Notes: generated from the letters alone by a model not told the origin. A stretch of 64,000 nt of DNA from Bacteroidia bacterium (GCA_026003235.1 BPGW01000009.1:1-64000), one strand, 5' to 3'; numbered from the stretch's first letter, positions 49,240-58,720 are shown. Numbers and translations: made by a program.

Positions 49240-50418
49240 TTATAGGAGCAGCTCAACCACCACGGCAGAAGCCCCTCCCCCTCCGTTGCAGATCCCGATA
49301 GCGCCATAACGCCCCCCAATGTGGCGTAGCGCAGTCAGAAGCGTCACCAGAATCCGTGCGCCACTCGCTCCCAAGGGATGTCCCAGCGCTACGGCCCCCC
49401 CTAAGATGTTGAGCTTTTCTTCGGGAATGCCCAAAAGCTTTTGATTGGCCAGGGCTACGGCCGCAAAGGCTTCGTTGATCTCAAAGGCGTCTATTTGCTC
49501 AAGCTTGAGCCCTGCCCGGGCTAAGGCCTTTTGGATAGCGTCCGTAGGGGCAATGGTGAACCATTCCGGCTCGCGGGCAGCATCCGCCCAGCTTAGGATG
49601 CGGGCCAGAGGGGTGAGGGCATATCGTTTGAGGGCCGCTTCGCTGGCCAGAATCACCGCCGCAGCCCCATCGTTGATCTTGGAAGCGTTGGCCGCCGTAA
49701 TGGTGCCATCGGGCCTAAAGGCAGGCTTGAGCGTAAGCATCTTCTCAAAGTTGGCTTTGCCGGGCTCTTCGTCTTCGGCCACCTCTTGGGTCTTACCTTT
49801 TACGGTTACCGGCACAGGCACAATTTCCTGCGCAAAAAGGCCTTTTTTCTGCGCTTCCTGCGCCCGCTGGTACGAACGCATCGCATAAGCGTCCTGCATC
49901 TGGCGCGTCAGGCCGTAAGTAGCTGCGCAGGTTTCGGTGACTTCGCCCATGGTGAGGCCGCAGTACGCGTCTTGGAGGCCGTCCCGCAGGATGCTGTCTA
50001 TGAGGGTGGTGTGGCCGTAACGATAGCCTGTTCGGACTCCGGGCGCATAAAAGGGGGCTAGGCTCATGCTTTCCATGCCGCCGGCGGCGATCACTTCGGC
50101 TTGGCCCAGCGCTATCGTCTGGGCCCCCAGCATCACCGCCTTAAGGCCCGAAGCGCAAACTTTGTTGACAAGGGTGGCAGGAACCGTAGGAGGCAAACCG
50201 GCTTTGAGGGCCACTTGGGTGGCCGGCGCTTGCCCCAAATTAGCCGAGAGGACATTGCCCCAATATACCTCTTCAACCGCTTCTGGCGGCAGGTTGGCTT
50301 GGGCCAGCGCCGCTTGAAGGGCGATCGCTCCCAGCTCCGTAGCCGGTACGGCGCTAAGAGAGCCTAAAAAGCTCCCAATCGGCGTGCGTCGAGCGGCGAC
50401 AACGTAAACGGACTGCAT
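49240..50418 (-). CDS. atoB: Acetyl-CoA C-acetyltransferase (thiolase)
   Basis: 392 residues. The active-site Cys is in LVNKVCASGLKAVML; the C-terminal motifs are NEAFAAVALANQ, LGHPLGASGARILVTLL and GICNGGGGASAVVVE. Condenses two acetyl-CoA to acetoacetyl-CoA or does the reverse in fatty-acid or ketone use. The box TAACTTTG (50423-50430) lies 4 nt before the ATG. Converges with the TrmH-like gene, 2 nt apart. Confidence 0.92.
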   Translation of the reverse strand: MQSVYVVAARRTPIGSFLGSLSAVPATELGAIALQAALAQANLPPEAVEEVYWGNVLSANLGQAPATQVALKAGLPPTVPATLVNKVCASGLKAVMLGAQTIALGQAEVIAAGGMESMSLAPFYAPGVRTGYRYGHTTLIDSILRDGLQDAYCGLTMGEVTETCAATYGLTRQMQDAYAMRSYQRAQEAQKKGLFAQEIVPVPVTVKGKTQEVAEDEEPGKANFEKMLTLKPAFRPDGTITAANASKINDGAAAVILASEAALKRYALTPLARILSWADAAREPEWFTIAPTDAIQKALARAGLKLEQIDAFEINEAFAAVALANQKLLGIPEEKLNILGGAVALGHPLGASGARILVTLLTALRHIGGRYGAIGICNGGGGASAVVVELLL

Positions 50419-50427
50419 TGCCCAAAG

Positions 50428-51633
50428 TTAGCGCGCACCGCTCACAAAAAAAGCTCGCACTCGCAAGCCCTGGGCCGTTTGCTCCTGAAGAAGGTACACC
50501 CCATCGGGCCACTCACTAAGTGAGGGAGGACGGACCCCTTCGTACAGGAGCTGACCCGTGAGGGTCAAAAGGCGGTAGCCCAGCCGCTCAGGCTTTGCCT
50601 CAGACCTGCTCTCCAACGCAGAAACCTGCGTAGCGTCACCCCAAACCCGAAAAATCCGGAATTGCCCCTGCGTAGCGTCTTTATTAGCGGGGGTCTCCAC
50701 ACACCGCGCAAAGGTTTCCCCTGTAGGCCGGTAAGTAAGCGGGTAGTCCGCCCCACGGTGAAGGTGCCCCGCTATCCAAACCCGAACCTGGCTGCGATGC
50801 GGGTAAAGAAGGCTCATGATGCGGTCGTACTCCTGGGGAGAAAAACTATTGGCACCGCTCACAGGTGAGTTGAGAAGGGGGTAGTGGCACAAGAAAACCA
50901 GGGGGAAAGGCTGGGCGGCGCTAAGAAGCGTATCCAGAAAGCGAATCGTGCCCCCAGGAAAGTCGTGGAGGTCCGCCTGAGGCCCTACCCCCGCCTGACC
51001 CAAAGGCGCTGGCTGGCGACTTACCCCATCTACCCCCACAAACCGCAGCCCTCCATACACAAAGGTAAAATTATGAAACCGACTCCGGAAACCGGTCTCT
51101 GGATTGGGGACCGAGTAGGTGAGGGAAGCTCCTTCCCAGGCCGAAACTCGTTGAGAAAAGCGCTGCCTGGCATCTGCGAAAAGCATGGCTGCCAAACTAT
51201 CGCCCCAGGCATAGGACGCCTCATTAGAAGCGCTTACGTAGGGCCACACATCGTGGTTGCCGATAAGAGGCAAGTAGGGCAGCCCCGCCGAATCCATCAA
51301 GGCCCTAAAGCGCAGGTATTCCGAACGCTCCCCGCTGTCTGTCAAGTCGCCGGTCACCACGATGAAAGCCAGCTTTTCGGCTTGCCAGTTTTGCTGAAGC
51401 CAATGCAAAGCCTGCCGAAGAGCCTCTACGCTATAGCCCCCCTCAGCGCCGGTTAGCGTATCAAGATAACCTGGCGTGCCGTAATCCCCTTGGTTCTCCC
51501 CTATGTGCACATCCGTCAGCTGCACAAAACTCCACAGATGAACCGTATCACGAGCCGGATCACCATGATAGCGAATATCCCAGTACAGGACATTTTGGGC
51601 AGCCAGCAGCGTGAAGCCCCACCAAAAGCGCAT
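50428..51633 (-). CDS. Secreted calcineurin-like phosphoesterase with T9SS sorting domain
   Basis: About 401 residues with an N-terminal hydrophobic leader (RFWWGFTLLAAQ). All metallophosphoesterase motifs are visible: QLTDVHIG, VVTGDLTDSG, LIGNHDVW, FLCHYPLLNS and WIAGHLHRG. The last ~75 residues (YRLLTLTGQLLYEG, then WPDGVYLLQEQ) form a T9SS type A sorting domain. Predicted cell-surface or secreted phosphatase/phosphodiesterase. The start is the ATG 3 nt after TAATTTTG (51637-51644). Confidence 0.85.
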   Translation of the reverse strand: MRFWWGFTLLAAQNVLYWDIRYHGDPARDTVHLWSFVQLTDVHIGENQGDYGTPGYLDTLTGAEGGYSVEALRQALHWLQQNWQAEKLAFIVVTGDLTDSGERSEYLRFRALMDSAGLPYLPLIGNHDVWPYVSASNEASYAWGDSLAAMLFADARQRFSQRVSAWEGASLTYSVPNPETGFRSRFHNFTFVYGGLRFVGVDGVSRQPAPLGQAGVGPQADLHDFPGGTIRFLDTLLSAAQPFPLVFLCHYPLLNSPVSGANSFSPQEYDRIMSLLYPHRSQVRVWIAGHLHRGADYPLTYRPTGETFARCVETPANKDATQGQFRIFRVWGDATQVSALESRSEAKPERLGYRLLTLTGQLLYEGVRPPSLSEWPDGVYLLQEQTAQGLRVRAFFVSGAR

Positions 51634-51682
51634 GAGCAAAATTAGCTACTTTAGCTTTGTCCTTCTGACCCTACAAGAGGAG

Positions 51683-51690
51683 TACCTTTG
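51683..51690 (+). promoter_or_regulatory. -7 box TACCTTTG of the ferritin-VIT gene
   Basis: Lies 4 nt before the GTG at 51695. It is inside a longer open frame that starts at 51611, so the box shortens the predicted protein by 28 residues. Confidence 0.55.
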
Positions 51691-51694
51691 CAGG

Positions 51695-52570
51695 GTGATA
51701 GCCGAAGCTCTCCGATACGCCCGAGAAGAACTCTTCAACACCCACCTGTACGAATGGCTGGGGAGTCAGGTTTCTACCCCTTCACTCAAGAGCATCTTGC
51801 AAAAATTTGCCGCTGAGGAGAGAAAACATTACGACTTCTGGCGGCGATGGGTCTCTACCACCATCCGATATAACCGGCTTCGGCTTGTGTGGTACCAGCT
51901 CTTGGCGAAAGTCCTGGGCCCCACCTTTGTGCTGCGACTCCTTGAAGAGCGAGAGCACGAGACCATCGCTGAGTATCGTCGGATAGCGGATCAGCTTCCA
52001 GAAGCCGAGCGGGCCGAACTTCTGCACCTCATCCAGGAGGAAGAGACGCATGAGACGGAGTTTTTGGCGGCTGTCCAGGAAAACGAAGGTCGGCTTCGGT
52101 ATGTGGGCTTTATTGTGCTGGGGCTTTCTGACGCCATCATTGAGGTGACGGGGGTACATGCTGGGTTTTTGGGGGTATCTCATCGGCCCCTTATTGCGGG
52201 GATAGCCGGACTCATTGTAGGGTTTGCGGCCTCTATTTCCATGGGGTCGGCGGCCTACCTCCAAGCCAAGCAAAACACCCAGGTTTCCCCCCTCCAGTCG
52301 GCCCTCTACACGAGCGTAGCGTACCTCCTGGCCGTGGTTCTCTTAGCGCTGCCGTACTTTTTCCTGCCAAGGATGAGCCCAGCCTTCTGGAGCTCGGTAG
52401 GGCTGGCCCTGCTCCTGATACTGAGCTTTGTGTACTACAGCAGCGTGCTTTTTGAGCGGCCCTTCGGGCGGGAGGCCCTGGAAAGCATAGGCGTGCTTGG
52501 AGCCACCGCCCTCCTTTCCTACGGGTTTGGCGAACTGCTGCGGTACCTTTTCCCCGAGGCAGCCCTCTGA
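51695..52570 (+). CDS. Ferritin-like/VIT1 membrane iron (manganese) transporter
   Basis: About 291 residues. The N-terminal ~140 residues are a four-helix ferritin/rubrerythrin-like domain with metal-ligand patterns (AREELFNTHLYEWL, AAEERKHYDFW, EEREHETIAEY, QEEETHETEF). The C-terminal VIT1/CCC1 domain has GLSDAIIEVTGVHAGFLG and five helices (GSAAYLQAKQNT). The architecture matches the Er-VIT/MbfA group of membrane-bound ferritins that export iron. Divergent from the phosphoesterase, and independent of the Fur-family gene 18 kb away. Confidence 0.82.
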   Translation: MIAEALRYAREELFNTHLYEWLGSQVSTPSLKSILQKFAAEERKHYDFWRRWVSTTIRYNRLRLVWYQLLAKVLGPTFVLRLLEEREHETIAEYRRIADQLPEAERAELLHLIQEEETHETEFLAAVQENEGRLRYVGFIVLGLSDAIIEVTGVHAGFLGVSHRPLIAGIAGLIVGFAASISMGSAAYLQAKQNTQVSPLQSALYTSVAYLLAVVLLALPYFFLPRMSPAFWSSVGLALLLILSFVYYSSVLFERPFGREALESIGVLGATALLSYGFGELLRYLFPEAAL

Positions 52571-52618
52571 AATGCCAACTTGCGTCACGCATTGTTTTCT
52601 ACTTGGCCTACGAACGCC

Positions 52619-52626
52619 TACTTTTG
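52619..52626 (+). promoter_or_regulatory. -7 box TACTTTTG of the OmpA/TSP3 gene
   Basis: Lies 5 nt before the ATG at 52632, which begins a signal peptide; the open frame reaches back to 52497. Confidence 0.6.
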
Positions 52627-52631
52627 CAGGG

Positions 52632-55178
52632 ATGACGAGAAAGTGGCTCGCTACCGCACTCTTCGCTGCGGTCGTATGGGCACAGCAGTATTATCCCTTC
52701 GCCATGGGGCCCTCAGCCGGCGTACTCAACGCCCAGATCAACCCGGCCCTCATCGCCGATAGCCGCTACCGGTTTGACCTGCTTTTTTTGGGCACCAGCC
52801 TCAACCTCACCAACAACTACGTGGGAGTTCGCTCCGAGCTGTGGCGCGACCTCATTAGAGGAGAGCTCAACGACACCGCGGACTTTCGCCGCTACTACCT
52901 GGAAGACGACTACCAAAACCCCTCCCTCAAACAGGTGCGCTTTGAGCAGCAAGTGCTCTTGCCCAGCTTTCTGCTGACATTGGGACGGCGTTCAGCCCTG
53001 GCCTTCAACCTGCGTATGCGCACCCGCTTCAGCCTCAACAACATAGACCACCGCTTGGCCAAACTGGCCTACGAAGAGCTCAAATACCCTCCCTACTGGA
53101 ACTCCTGGATCGAAGGCGGCGATTTGAGTTTTCAGTACGCCACTTACTACGATGTAGCCCTCAGTTATGCTCGGGTGCTGCTCAACACAGGCCAGCACGT
53201 CCTCAAAGCCGGCCTTACCCTCAAGTACTTGCACGGCGTGTATGGTGCTTATTTCTATGTAGATAAGTTTCGGTTCCGCTACCAGTTCTACAACGACGAC
53301 ACCTTAGCTATAGAGCCTGGCTCCCGATTTTACTGGGGGCACTCCGCCAATGTAGACTACAACCTCTACCAGAAAATCGTAGAACGGCCTTTTGACGATC
53401 AGACGCGCTTTTCATTGGGAGGGGATATTGGGGTGGTGTACGAGTTTCGGCCTCGCTACGACCGCTACCTCTATGATATGGATGGGGAAGTGGGCCTGGA
53501 GCGGCGCGATCGGGACCGGTACACGCTTCGGATAGGCGCAGCCGTACAGGACATCCGTTCGCGCATGCGCTTTGCCAAAGGCCCCCTCAGCAACCAGATA
53601 GAAATCACTCCCAACAACCTGGCTGCCGCCGTACATGAATGGAACCTGCGCCCAGTCAAGTTTAGTTCTATCCGGGACTTCAACGATACGCTGCGCCAGC
53701 GCTTCGGGATTGCGGACTCAAACCCTAACTTCATCCTGCAAATGCCGACCCTGTTGAATGTGCAGCTGGACTGGCACATTGCAGGGCCGCTTTACCTCGG
53801 AGGGATGGGCACCTTTCCTTTCGGCAAAAAAGTGGAAACCCTCCGCATGCCCCGCATTTACACGATTTACCCCCGCATAGAGACGCCGTATTTCACCTTG
53901 GGCGTTCCCTTCACGGTCAATGATCTGGGTGAAAGGCTCTGGGGCGCTGCACTCAAGTTAGGCCCTATCGTGATAGGGACGAACAGCCTGGGGTGGATCC
54001 TGGGCGGGCGCACCACCCGTACGGTAGACTTTTACTTCCTCTTCAAGAGCGGCCTGCCGTATCGGCCCCCCCGCGATCGGGACAAGGACGGCGTGTCAGA
54101 CAAAAAAGACCTGTGTTCCTCCACCCCGGGGGTATGGGCCTTCCAGGGTTGTCCCGATTCGGACGGCGATCACATCCCTGACAAAGACGACCTGTGTCCT
54201 CTGGACCCCGGCGTGCCGAAGTTCCAAGGCTGCCCAGACACAGACGGCGATGACATCCCTGACAAGCAAGACACCTGCCCCACCGAAGGTGGGTTAGCTG
54301 AGTTCCAAGGCTGCCCGGACGCCGACAAAGACGGCATTCCCGACAAGGATGACGATTGCCCTCAAGAGGCGGGCCTTTCCCGATTCAAAGGATGCCCTGA
54401 CCGAGACGAAGACGGGATCCCCGACAAAGACGACGCCTGCCCTACCGAGCGGGGCCTGCCAGCTTTCCAAGGATGCCCTGACTCCGACGGCGATGGGATA
54501 GAAGACAAAAAAGACGCTTGCCCGCAGCAGCCAGGCCTCCTGGCCTTCCAAGGGTGCCCAGACACGGACGGCGATGGCCTGCCTGACAAAGAAGACGCTT
54601 GCCCGCAGCAGCCGGGCCCTCAGGCCTTCCAGGGCTGCCCGGACACGGACGGCGATGGCCTGCCTGACAACCAAGACCGGTGCCCCGATAAACCCGGCCC
54701 GCAAGAAAACAAAGGTTGCCCCTACGCCGACCAAGATGGCGACGGCGTGCCGGATAAAGAAGATGACTGCCCCTTCACGCCAGGGCTCAAAACCAACCGA
54801 GGCTGCCCGGAAATTCCAAAAGAGCAAAAACGCATCCTGGACCTGGCTTTCCGCAACCTGGAGTTTGAAACGGGCAAAGCTATCATTCGCGAAAGGTCGC
54901 TCCCTTACCTGGACACCCTCGCTCAGCTTCTGATAGACAACCCCACCTACAAGCTCAAAATCTCTGGTCACACCGACAACCAAGGCGGCCTGGAGTACAA
55001 CATGAAACTCTCTAAGGCCCGCTCCGAAGCGGTGCGCAACTACCTCGTCTCCAGAGGGGTTTCGGCCGATCGCTTCATCGTGGAGTACTTTGGGCCGCTG
55101 CGGCCTATTGCGTCCAACGCTACCCCTCAAGGTCGCGCCAGAAATCGCCGGGTGGAGATGAAGGTGGTCTTTGAGTAG
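52632..55178 (+). CDS. Outer-membrane protein with DUF5723-like barrel, nine TSP3 repeats and OmpA domain
   Basis: 848 residues. The signal peptide ends in AAVVWAQ. The N-terminal ~460 residues look like a DUF5723-type outer-membrane barrel (MGPSAGVLNAQINPALIADS). Residues about 482-726 hold nine calcium-binding thrombospondin type 3 repeats (DTDGDGLPDKEDACPQQPG). The OmpA C-terminal domain (LKISGHTDNQGGLEYNMKLS, then ARSEAVRNYLVSRGV) should bind peptidoglycan. It would anchor the outer membrane to the wall across the periplasm. Terminated by a hairpin at 55203. Confidence 0.87.
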   Translation: MTRKWLATALFAAVVWAQQYYPFAMGPSAGVLNAQINPALIADSRYRFDLLFLGTSLNLTNNYVGVRSELWRDLIRGELNDTADFRRYYLEDDYQNPSLKQVRFEQQVLLPSFLLTLGRRSALAFNLRMRTRFSLNNIDHRLAKLAYEELKYPPYWNSWIEGGDLSFQYATYYDVALSYARVLLNTGQHVLKAGLTLKYLHGVYGAYFYVDKFRFRYQFYNDDTLAIEPGSRFYWGHSANVDYNLYQKIVERPFDDQTRFSLGGDIGVVYEFRPRYDRYLYDMDGEVGLERRDRDRYTLRIGAAVQDIRSRMRFAKGPLSNQIEITPNNLAAAVHEWNLRPVKFSSIRDFNDTLRQRFGIADSNPNFILQMPTLLNVQLDWHIAGPLYLGGMGTFPFGKKVETLRMPRIYTIYPRIETPYFTLGVPFTVNDLGERLWGAALKLGPIVIGTNSLGWILGGRTTRTVDFYFLFKSGLPYRPPRDRDKDGVSDKKDLCSSTPGVWAFQGCPDSDGDHIPDKDDLCPLDPGVPKFQGCPDTDGDDIPDKQDTCPTEGGLAEFQGCPDADKDGIPDKDDDCPQEAGLSRFKGCPDRDEDGIPDKDDACPTERGLPAFQGCPDSDGDGIEDKKDACPQQPGLLAFQGCPDTDGDGLPDKEDACPQQPGPQAFQGCPDTDGDGLPDNQDRCPDKPGPQENKGCPYADQDGDGVPDKEDDCPFTPGLKTNRGCPEIPKEQKRILDLAFRNLEFETGKAIIRERSLPYLDTLAQLLIDNPTYKLKISGHTDNQGGLEYNMKLSKARSEAVRNYLVSRGVSADRFIVEYFGPLRPIASNATPQGRARNRRVEMKVVFE
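54075..54809 (+). repeat. Nine tandem 81-bp units encoding TSP3 repeats
   Basis: Each 27-residue unit has the form DxDGDxIPDKxDxCPxxxG followed by about eight residues ending GCP; the last unit carries two extra residues. The neighbouring units around 54480-54670 are nearly identical at DNA level, so unequal crossing-over could change copy number. Confidence 0.85.
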
Positions 55179-55202
55179 CAGGAAAGAACCCAACTCCTAC
55201 CT

Positions 55203-55226
55203 GGGGCTACCTAAGTGGGTAGCCCC
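55203..55226 (+). terminator. Intrinsic terminator of the OmpA/TSP3 gene
   Basis: Perfect 9-bp stem GGGGCTACC / GGTAGCCCC with a 6-nt loop, followed by TATTTTTG. The T-tract is also the -7 box of the next gene. Confidence 0.8.
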
Positions 55227-55234
55227 TATTTTTG
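55227..55234 (+). promoter_or_regulatory. -7 box TATTTTTG of the PLP enzyme gene
   Basis: Immediately follows the terminator stem and lies 3 nt before the ATG at 55238. Confidence 0.55.
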
Positions 55235-55237
55235 TGC

Positions 55238-56473
55238 ATGGACCGGCGAACCTTTTTGGAAGCGGTAGCTGGGTTACTTGGCATGCCTTTCTCTCAGATA
55301 GCGCACTGGGAACATCCCAGCCCGCCTCCTGGCCCCACCGATGAGGAGGACTTTTGGGCCTGGGTGCGGAGTGAATTTCCGCTGCACCCCTCCCTCCTGA
55401 ACCTCAACAACGGCGGCGTCTCTCCGCACCCTCGGCCCGTCCTGGAAGCGCTCTTTCGGTTGGAACTGGCCGCCAACGAAGCCCCCGCTTACGTCATGTG
55501 GCGCCTCCAAGACCAAAAAGAACCCCTCCGACAGCGGCTGGCCGCCTTGTGCGGCGCCGACCCCGAAGAAATCGCCCTCGTGCGAAACTCCACCGAAGCC
55601 CTGGAGGCCGTCATCTTTGGCCTGGACCTCAGGCCCGGCGACGAAGTCGTGCTGGCCGAAAGCGACTACCCCAGCATGATCGCCGCCTGGAAACAGCGCG
55701 AAGCACGGGATGGCATTCGGCTCCGCTGGGTGCGCTTGCCCCTCCCCACCGACGACGAAGAAGCCCTCCTCCGCCCTTACCTGGAAGCCCTCACCCCCAA
55801 AACCCGCGTACTCCACCTGACCCACCTCATCAACTGGACCGGCCAAATCGTGCCCGTCCAGCGTCTCACCGCCGAAGCCCGCCAAAGAGGCATTTTCACT
55901 ATCGTGGATGCGGCACACAGCTTTGCGCACGTAGCGGTAGATTTTCACGCCTGGGGGTGCGATGCCGCTGGGGTGAGCCTGCACAAGTGGTTGTGTGCGC
56001 CCTTCGGCACGGGCCTGCTGTACGTGCGCCGCGAGCGTATCGCCGAAATATGGCCGCTTTTTGCCGCGCCGGCTGACCGCCAACCTACCGACATCCGCAA
56101 GTTTGAACACTTAGGCACGCGCTCCATTCCCACCGAACAGGCCATCGCTGCCGCGATAGACTTCCATGAGCAGATAGGACAGGCCCGCAAGACGGCCCGG
56201 CTTACGCAGCTGCGCCAATACTGGTTAGCGCAAGCCTTGACGCTGCCCCGCATCCGGAGCTTGACCCCCCAACGGTTAGCCGCAGGCCTGGCCACAATCG
56301 CCGTAGAGGGCTGGGAACCCTCCAAGCTCGCCGACTACCTCTTAGAAAAACACCGTATCCTGGTCACCGCCATTGACTGGGCGGGCCTCAAAGGCATCCG
56401 CATCACACCGCACCTCTACACGCGCCTCGTCGACCTGGACCGCCTCCTGGAAGCCCTCAAAAAGCTGCCTTAG
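55238..56473 (+). CDS. Class V aminotransferase-like PLP enzyme (isopenicillin N epimerase type)
   Basis: 411 residues. The N-terminus MDRRTFLEAVAGLLGMPFSQ has a Tat-like RRxF leader, though only two Arg are present. The fold-type I pattern is clear: LNNGGVSPHPRPVLEALFRL, RNSTEALEAVIFGLDL, TIVDAAHSFAHVAVDFHAWG and SLHKWLCAPFGTGLLYV, with Lys as PLP ligand. The reaction is unknown; the epimerase/desulfurase-like subgroup has varied substrates. Overlaps the convergent siaC-like gene by 17 nt. Confidence 0.82.
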   Translation: MDRRTFLEAVAGLLGMPFSQIAHWEHPSPPPGPTDEEDFWAWVRSEFPLHPSLLNLNNGGVSPHPRPVLEALFRLELAANEAPAYVMWRLQDQKEPLRQRLAALCGADPEEIALVRNSTEALEAVIFGLDLRPGDEVVLAESDYPSMIAAWKQREARDGIRLRWVRLPLPTDDEEALLRPYLEALTPKTRVLHLTHLINWTGQIVPVQRLTAEARQRGIFTIVDAAHSFAHVAVDFHAWGCDAAGVSLHKWLCAPFGTGLLYVRRERIAEIWPLFAAPADRQPTDIRKFEHLGTRSIPTEQAIAAAIDFHEQIGQARKTARLTQLRQYWLAQALTLPRIRSLTPQRLAAGLATIAVEGWEPSKLADYLLEKHRILVTAIDWAGLKGIRITPHLYTRLVDLDRLLEALKKLP

Positions 56474-56849
56474 CTTCTCCGCTCTCCTCCCGCACACAGC
56501 AAGGAAGGCCGACAAGCTTACATATCTGACTCAAGAGCTCCACCGTGTCTTCGTTCCCTAAGCGCTTGCTCAAAACCAGCGTCACCCCGATCGGTAGCCC
56601 TTCACGGGCGATGGTGAGAAAAAGTTGGTAAAGAGCCTTCTGAGAGCCGCTATTCAAATAGAGCAAGCGCAACACCAGCTCAGTACCCGGCCGAATGTGG
56701 GATTTGTGCTTCACAAGCCAGTCCCCGACTTCTTTGTAAAAGAGCTGGGCATGTTGCATGTTGCTCATCCCGTCTATGCGCAGGAACCCCTGTTTCAAGT
56801 CAAAAACTACTATCGGGTGAGTGCTGGACCCCGGAAGGAACAACTGCAT
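56457..56849 (-). CDS. SiaC-family (DUF1987) regulatory phosphoprotein
   Basis: 130 residues. The pattern QGFLRIDGMSNMQHAQLFYK, DWLVKHKSH and LRLLYLNSGSQKALYQLFLT matches DUF1987/SiaC, including the serine region of LNSGS where SiaC is phosphorylated. In Pseudomonas SiaC is controlled by the SiaB kinase and SiaA phosphatase and activates the diguanylate cyclase SiaD; none of these partners is in this window. Located 25 nt downstream of acs, possibly co-transcribed. Confidence 0.75.
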   Translation of the reverse strand: MQLFLPGSSTHPIVVFDLKQGFLRIDGMSNMQHAQLFYKEVGDWLVKHKSHIRPGTELVLRLLYLNSGSQKALYQLFLTIAREGLPIGVTLVLSKRLGNEDTVELLSQICKLVGLPCCVREESGEAKAAF

Positions 56850-56874
56850 CCCTCCAAAGGTAGGACAAAGGGCC

Positions 56875-58716
56875 CTACTTTTTTGTAGGCAGGGAGGCCA
56901 TTAGCTGCTGTACAACCCCTGGATCGGCTAAGGTGCTGGTATCGCCAAAGTCCGTCTCGCCGCGCACGAGCTTGCGCAAGATGCGGCGCATGATTTTGCC
57001 GGAGCGTGTTTTGGGCAGATCTGGCACGAAGTGGATCACATCGGGTTTGGCGATGGGGCCGATGTGCTGGCGCACCGTCTCCCGAAGCTCAGCCTCAAGC
57101 GCCTCGCTCACAGGATAACCCGCTTTGAGCGTCACAAAAGCGTAGATGCCTTCGCCTTTGATAGGGTGGGGGTATCCAACGACGGCGGCTTCCGCCACGG
57201 CGGGATGCGCCACCAAGGCACTTTCTATTTCGGCGGTTCCCAGCCGGTGCCCGGACACATTGAGCACGTCATCCACCCGGCCCGTAATCCAGTAGTAGCC
57301 GTCCTCATCCCGCCGTGCCCCATCGCCCGTGAAGTAATAGCCCGGATACGGACGGAAGTAAGTTTGGATGAAACGCTCGTGATCTCCCCAGAGGGTACGA
57401 GCTTGCCCTGGCCAACTTTTTTTCAGGACAAGCACGCCTTCGCCGGGGCCGGCGATCTCTTGACCGGAAGCGTCCAAGATAGCGGGCTCTATCCCCGGCA
57501 AAGGCAAGGTAGCCGAGCCTGGCTTGAGCGCAGTTTGGAAGGGCCGTGGGCTAATGAGAATGCCGCCTGTTTCGGTTTGCCACCAGGTATCCACGATGGG
57601 GCAGCGCCCTTCACCGACCACTTCGTAGTACCAGCGCCACGCCTCCGGGTTGATAGGCTCCCCCACACTGCCCAGGATACGGAGGGTCTTTCGGGAGGTG
57701 CGCTGAACCCACTGTTCTCCTTCCCGCATGAGGGCCCGAATCGCCGTAGGCGCCGTGTAAAAAATCGTCACCTTGTACCGATCCACCACTTCCCAGTAGC
57801 GAGCTGGGGTAGGGTAGAGGGGTACCCCCTCAAAAAGCACCACCGTAGCCCCCGCCGCCAAAGGACCATACACAAGATAGGTGTGACCCGTAATCCAGCC
57901 CACGTCAGCCGTGCAGAAGTACACATCCTCCGGCTTGTAGTCAAAGACTTCCAAAAAGGTGTGCAGGGCGTAGACCAAGTAACCGCCGGTGGTGTGGAGA
58001 AGGCCCTTGGGTTTGCCGGTGGAGCCGGAAGTGTAGAGGATGAAAAGCGGGGTTTCGGCTTCGTGGGGAGGGGCTTCTGAGAAAGGGCGGGCTTTCTCCC
58101 GCTCTTCGTGGTACCAGAGGTCACGGGGCGGGCTAAAGGGGATAGCGCCACCGGTTCTCCGCACGACGAGGACTTTTTCCACGGTAGGGGCTTGGGCTAC
58201 GGCTTGGTCGGCCTGGGCTTTGAGGGGCAGGGTCTTACCGCCTCGCCGGCCTTCATCGGCGCAAATCAGCAGCCGTGCGCCACTATCGCGCAGCCGCTCA
58301 GCCAGCGCTTGCGCGGAAAAACCCGCAAACACCACCGTATGAACGGCCCCTATGCGCGCGCAGGCCAACATCGCCACCACCGCTTCGGGGATCATAGGCA
58401 GGTAGATCGCTACCCTATCCCCCTTTTGGATGCCCAGCTTAGCAAGCACCCCTGCAAACGCCTGGACCTCCTCCAGCAGCGCCTTATAGGTGTACTGCCG
58501 GGGAGCTTCAGCGGGGTCATCCGGCTCCCAATACAGCGCTATGCGGTCCGGCGTGCGCGCAGCATGCCGATCCACGCAGTTGAAGGCGGGGTTAAGCTGG
58601 CCGTCGGCATACCACCGGATAAAGACCTCTTGATCCGAGAAGCGCCATTCTCCGGCCTGCGAGGGAAAGCGCACCCAGTCCAGCAAGCCCGCCCGACTAA
58701 GCCAAAAGTCCTGCAT
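56875..58716 (-). CDS. acs: Acetyl-CoA synthetase
   Basis: 613 residues. Adenylate-forming motifs: [58 protein letters not shown] and the C-terminal Lys in [13 protein letters not shown]. Converts acetate, ATP and CoA to acetyl-CoA via acetyl-AMP. The box TATATTTG (58721-58728) places the start at the second of two adjacent ATGs (58716, 4 nt away); 58719 is possible. The ~190 nt between this promoter and 58915 hold nothing I recognise. Confidence 0.93.
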   Translation of the reverse strand: MQDFWLSRAGLLDWVRFPSQAGEWRFSDQEVFIRWYADGQLNPAFNCVDRHAARTPDRIALYWEPDDPAEAPRQYTYKALLEEVQAFAGVLAKLGIQKGDRVAIYLPMIPEAVVAMLACARIGAVHTVVFAGFSAQALAERLRDSGARLLICADEGRRGGKTLPLKAQADQAVAQAPTVEKVLVVRRTGGAIPFSPPRDLWYHEEREKARPFSEAPPHEAETPLFILYTSGSTGKPKGLLHTTGGYLVYALHTFLEVFDYKPEDVYFCTADVGWITGHTYLVYGPLAAGATVVLFEGVPLYPTPARYWEVVDRYKVTIFYTAPTAIRALMREGEQWVQRTSRKTLRILGSVGEPINPEAWRWYYEVVGEGRCPIVDTWWQTETGGILISPRPFQTALKPGSATLPLPGIEPAILDASGQEIAGPGEGVLVLKKSWPGQARTLWGDHERFIQTYFRPYPGYYFTGDGARRDEDGYYWITGRVDDVLNVSGHRLGTAEIESALVAHPAVAEAAVVGYPHPIKGEGIYAFVTLKAGYPVSEALEAELRETVRQHIGPIAKPDVIHFVPDLPKTRSGKIMRRILRKLVRGETDFGDTSTLADPGVVQQLMASLPTKK

Positions 58717-58720
58717 CATG

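Noticed and set aside
54075-54809. Regular repeats suggesting a CRISPR-like array
   Set aside because: The 81-bp period encodes TSP3 repeats in one open frame; there are no spacers or palindromic repeats.
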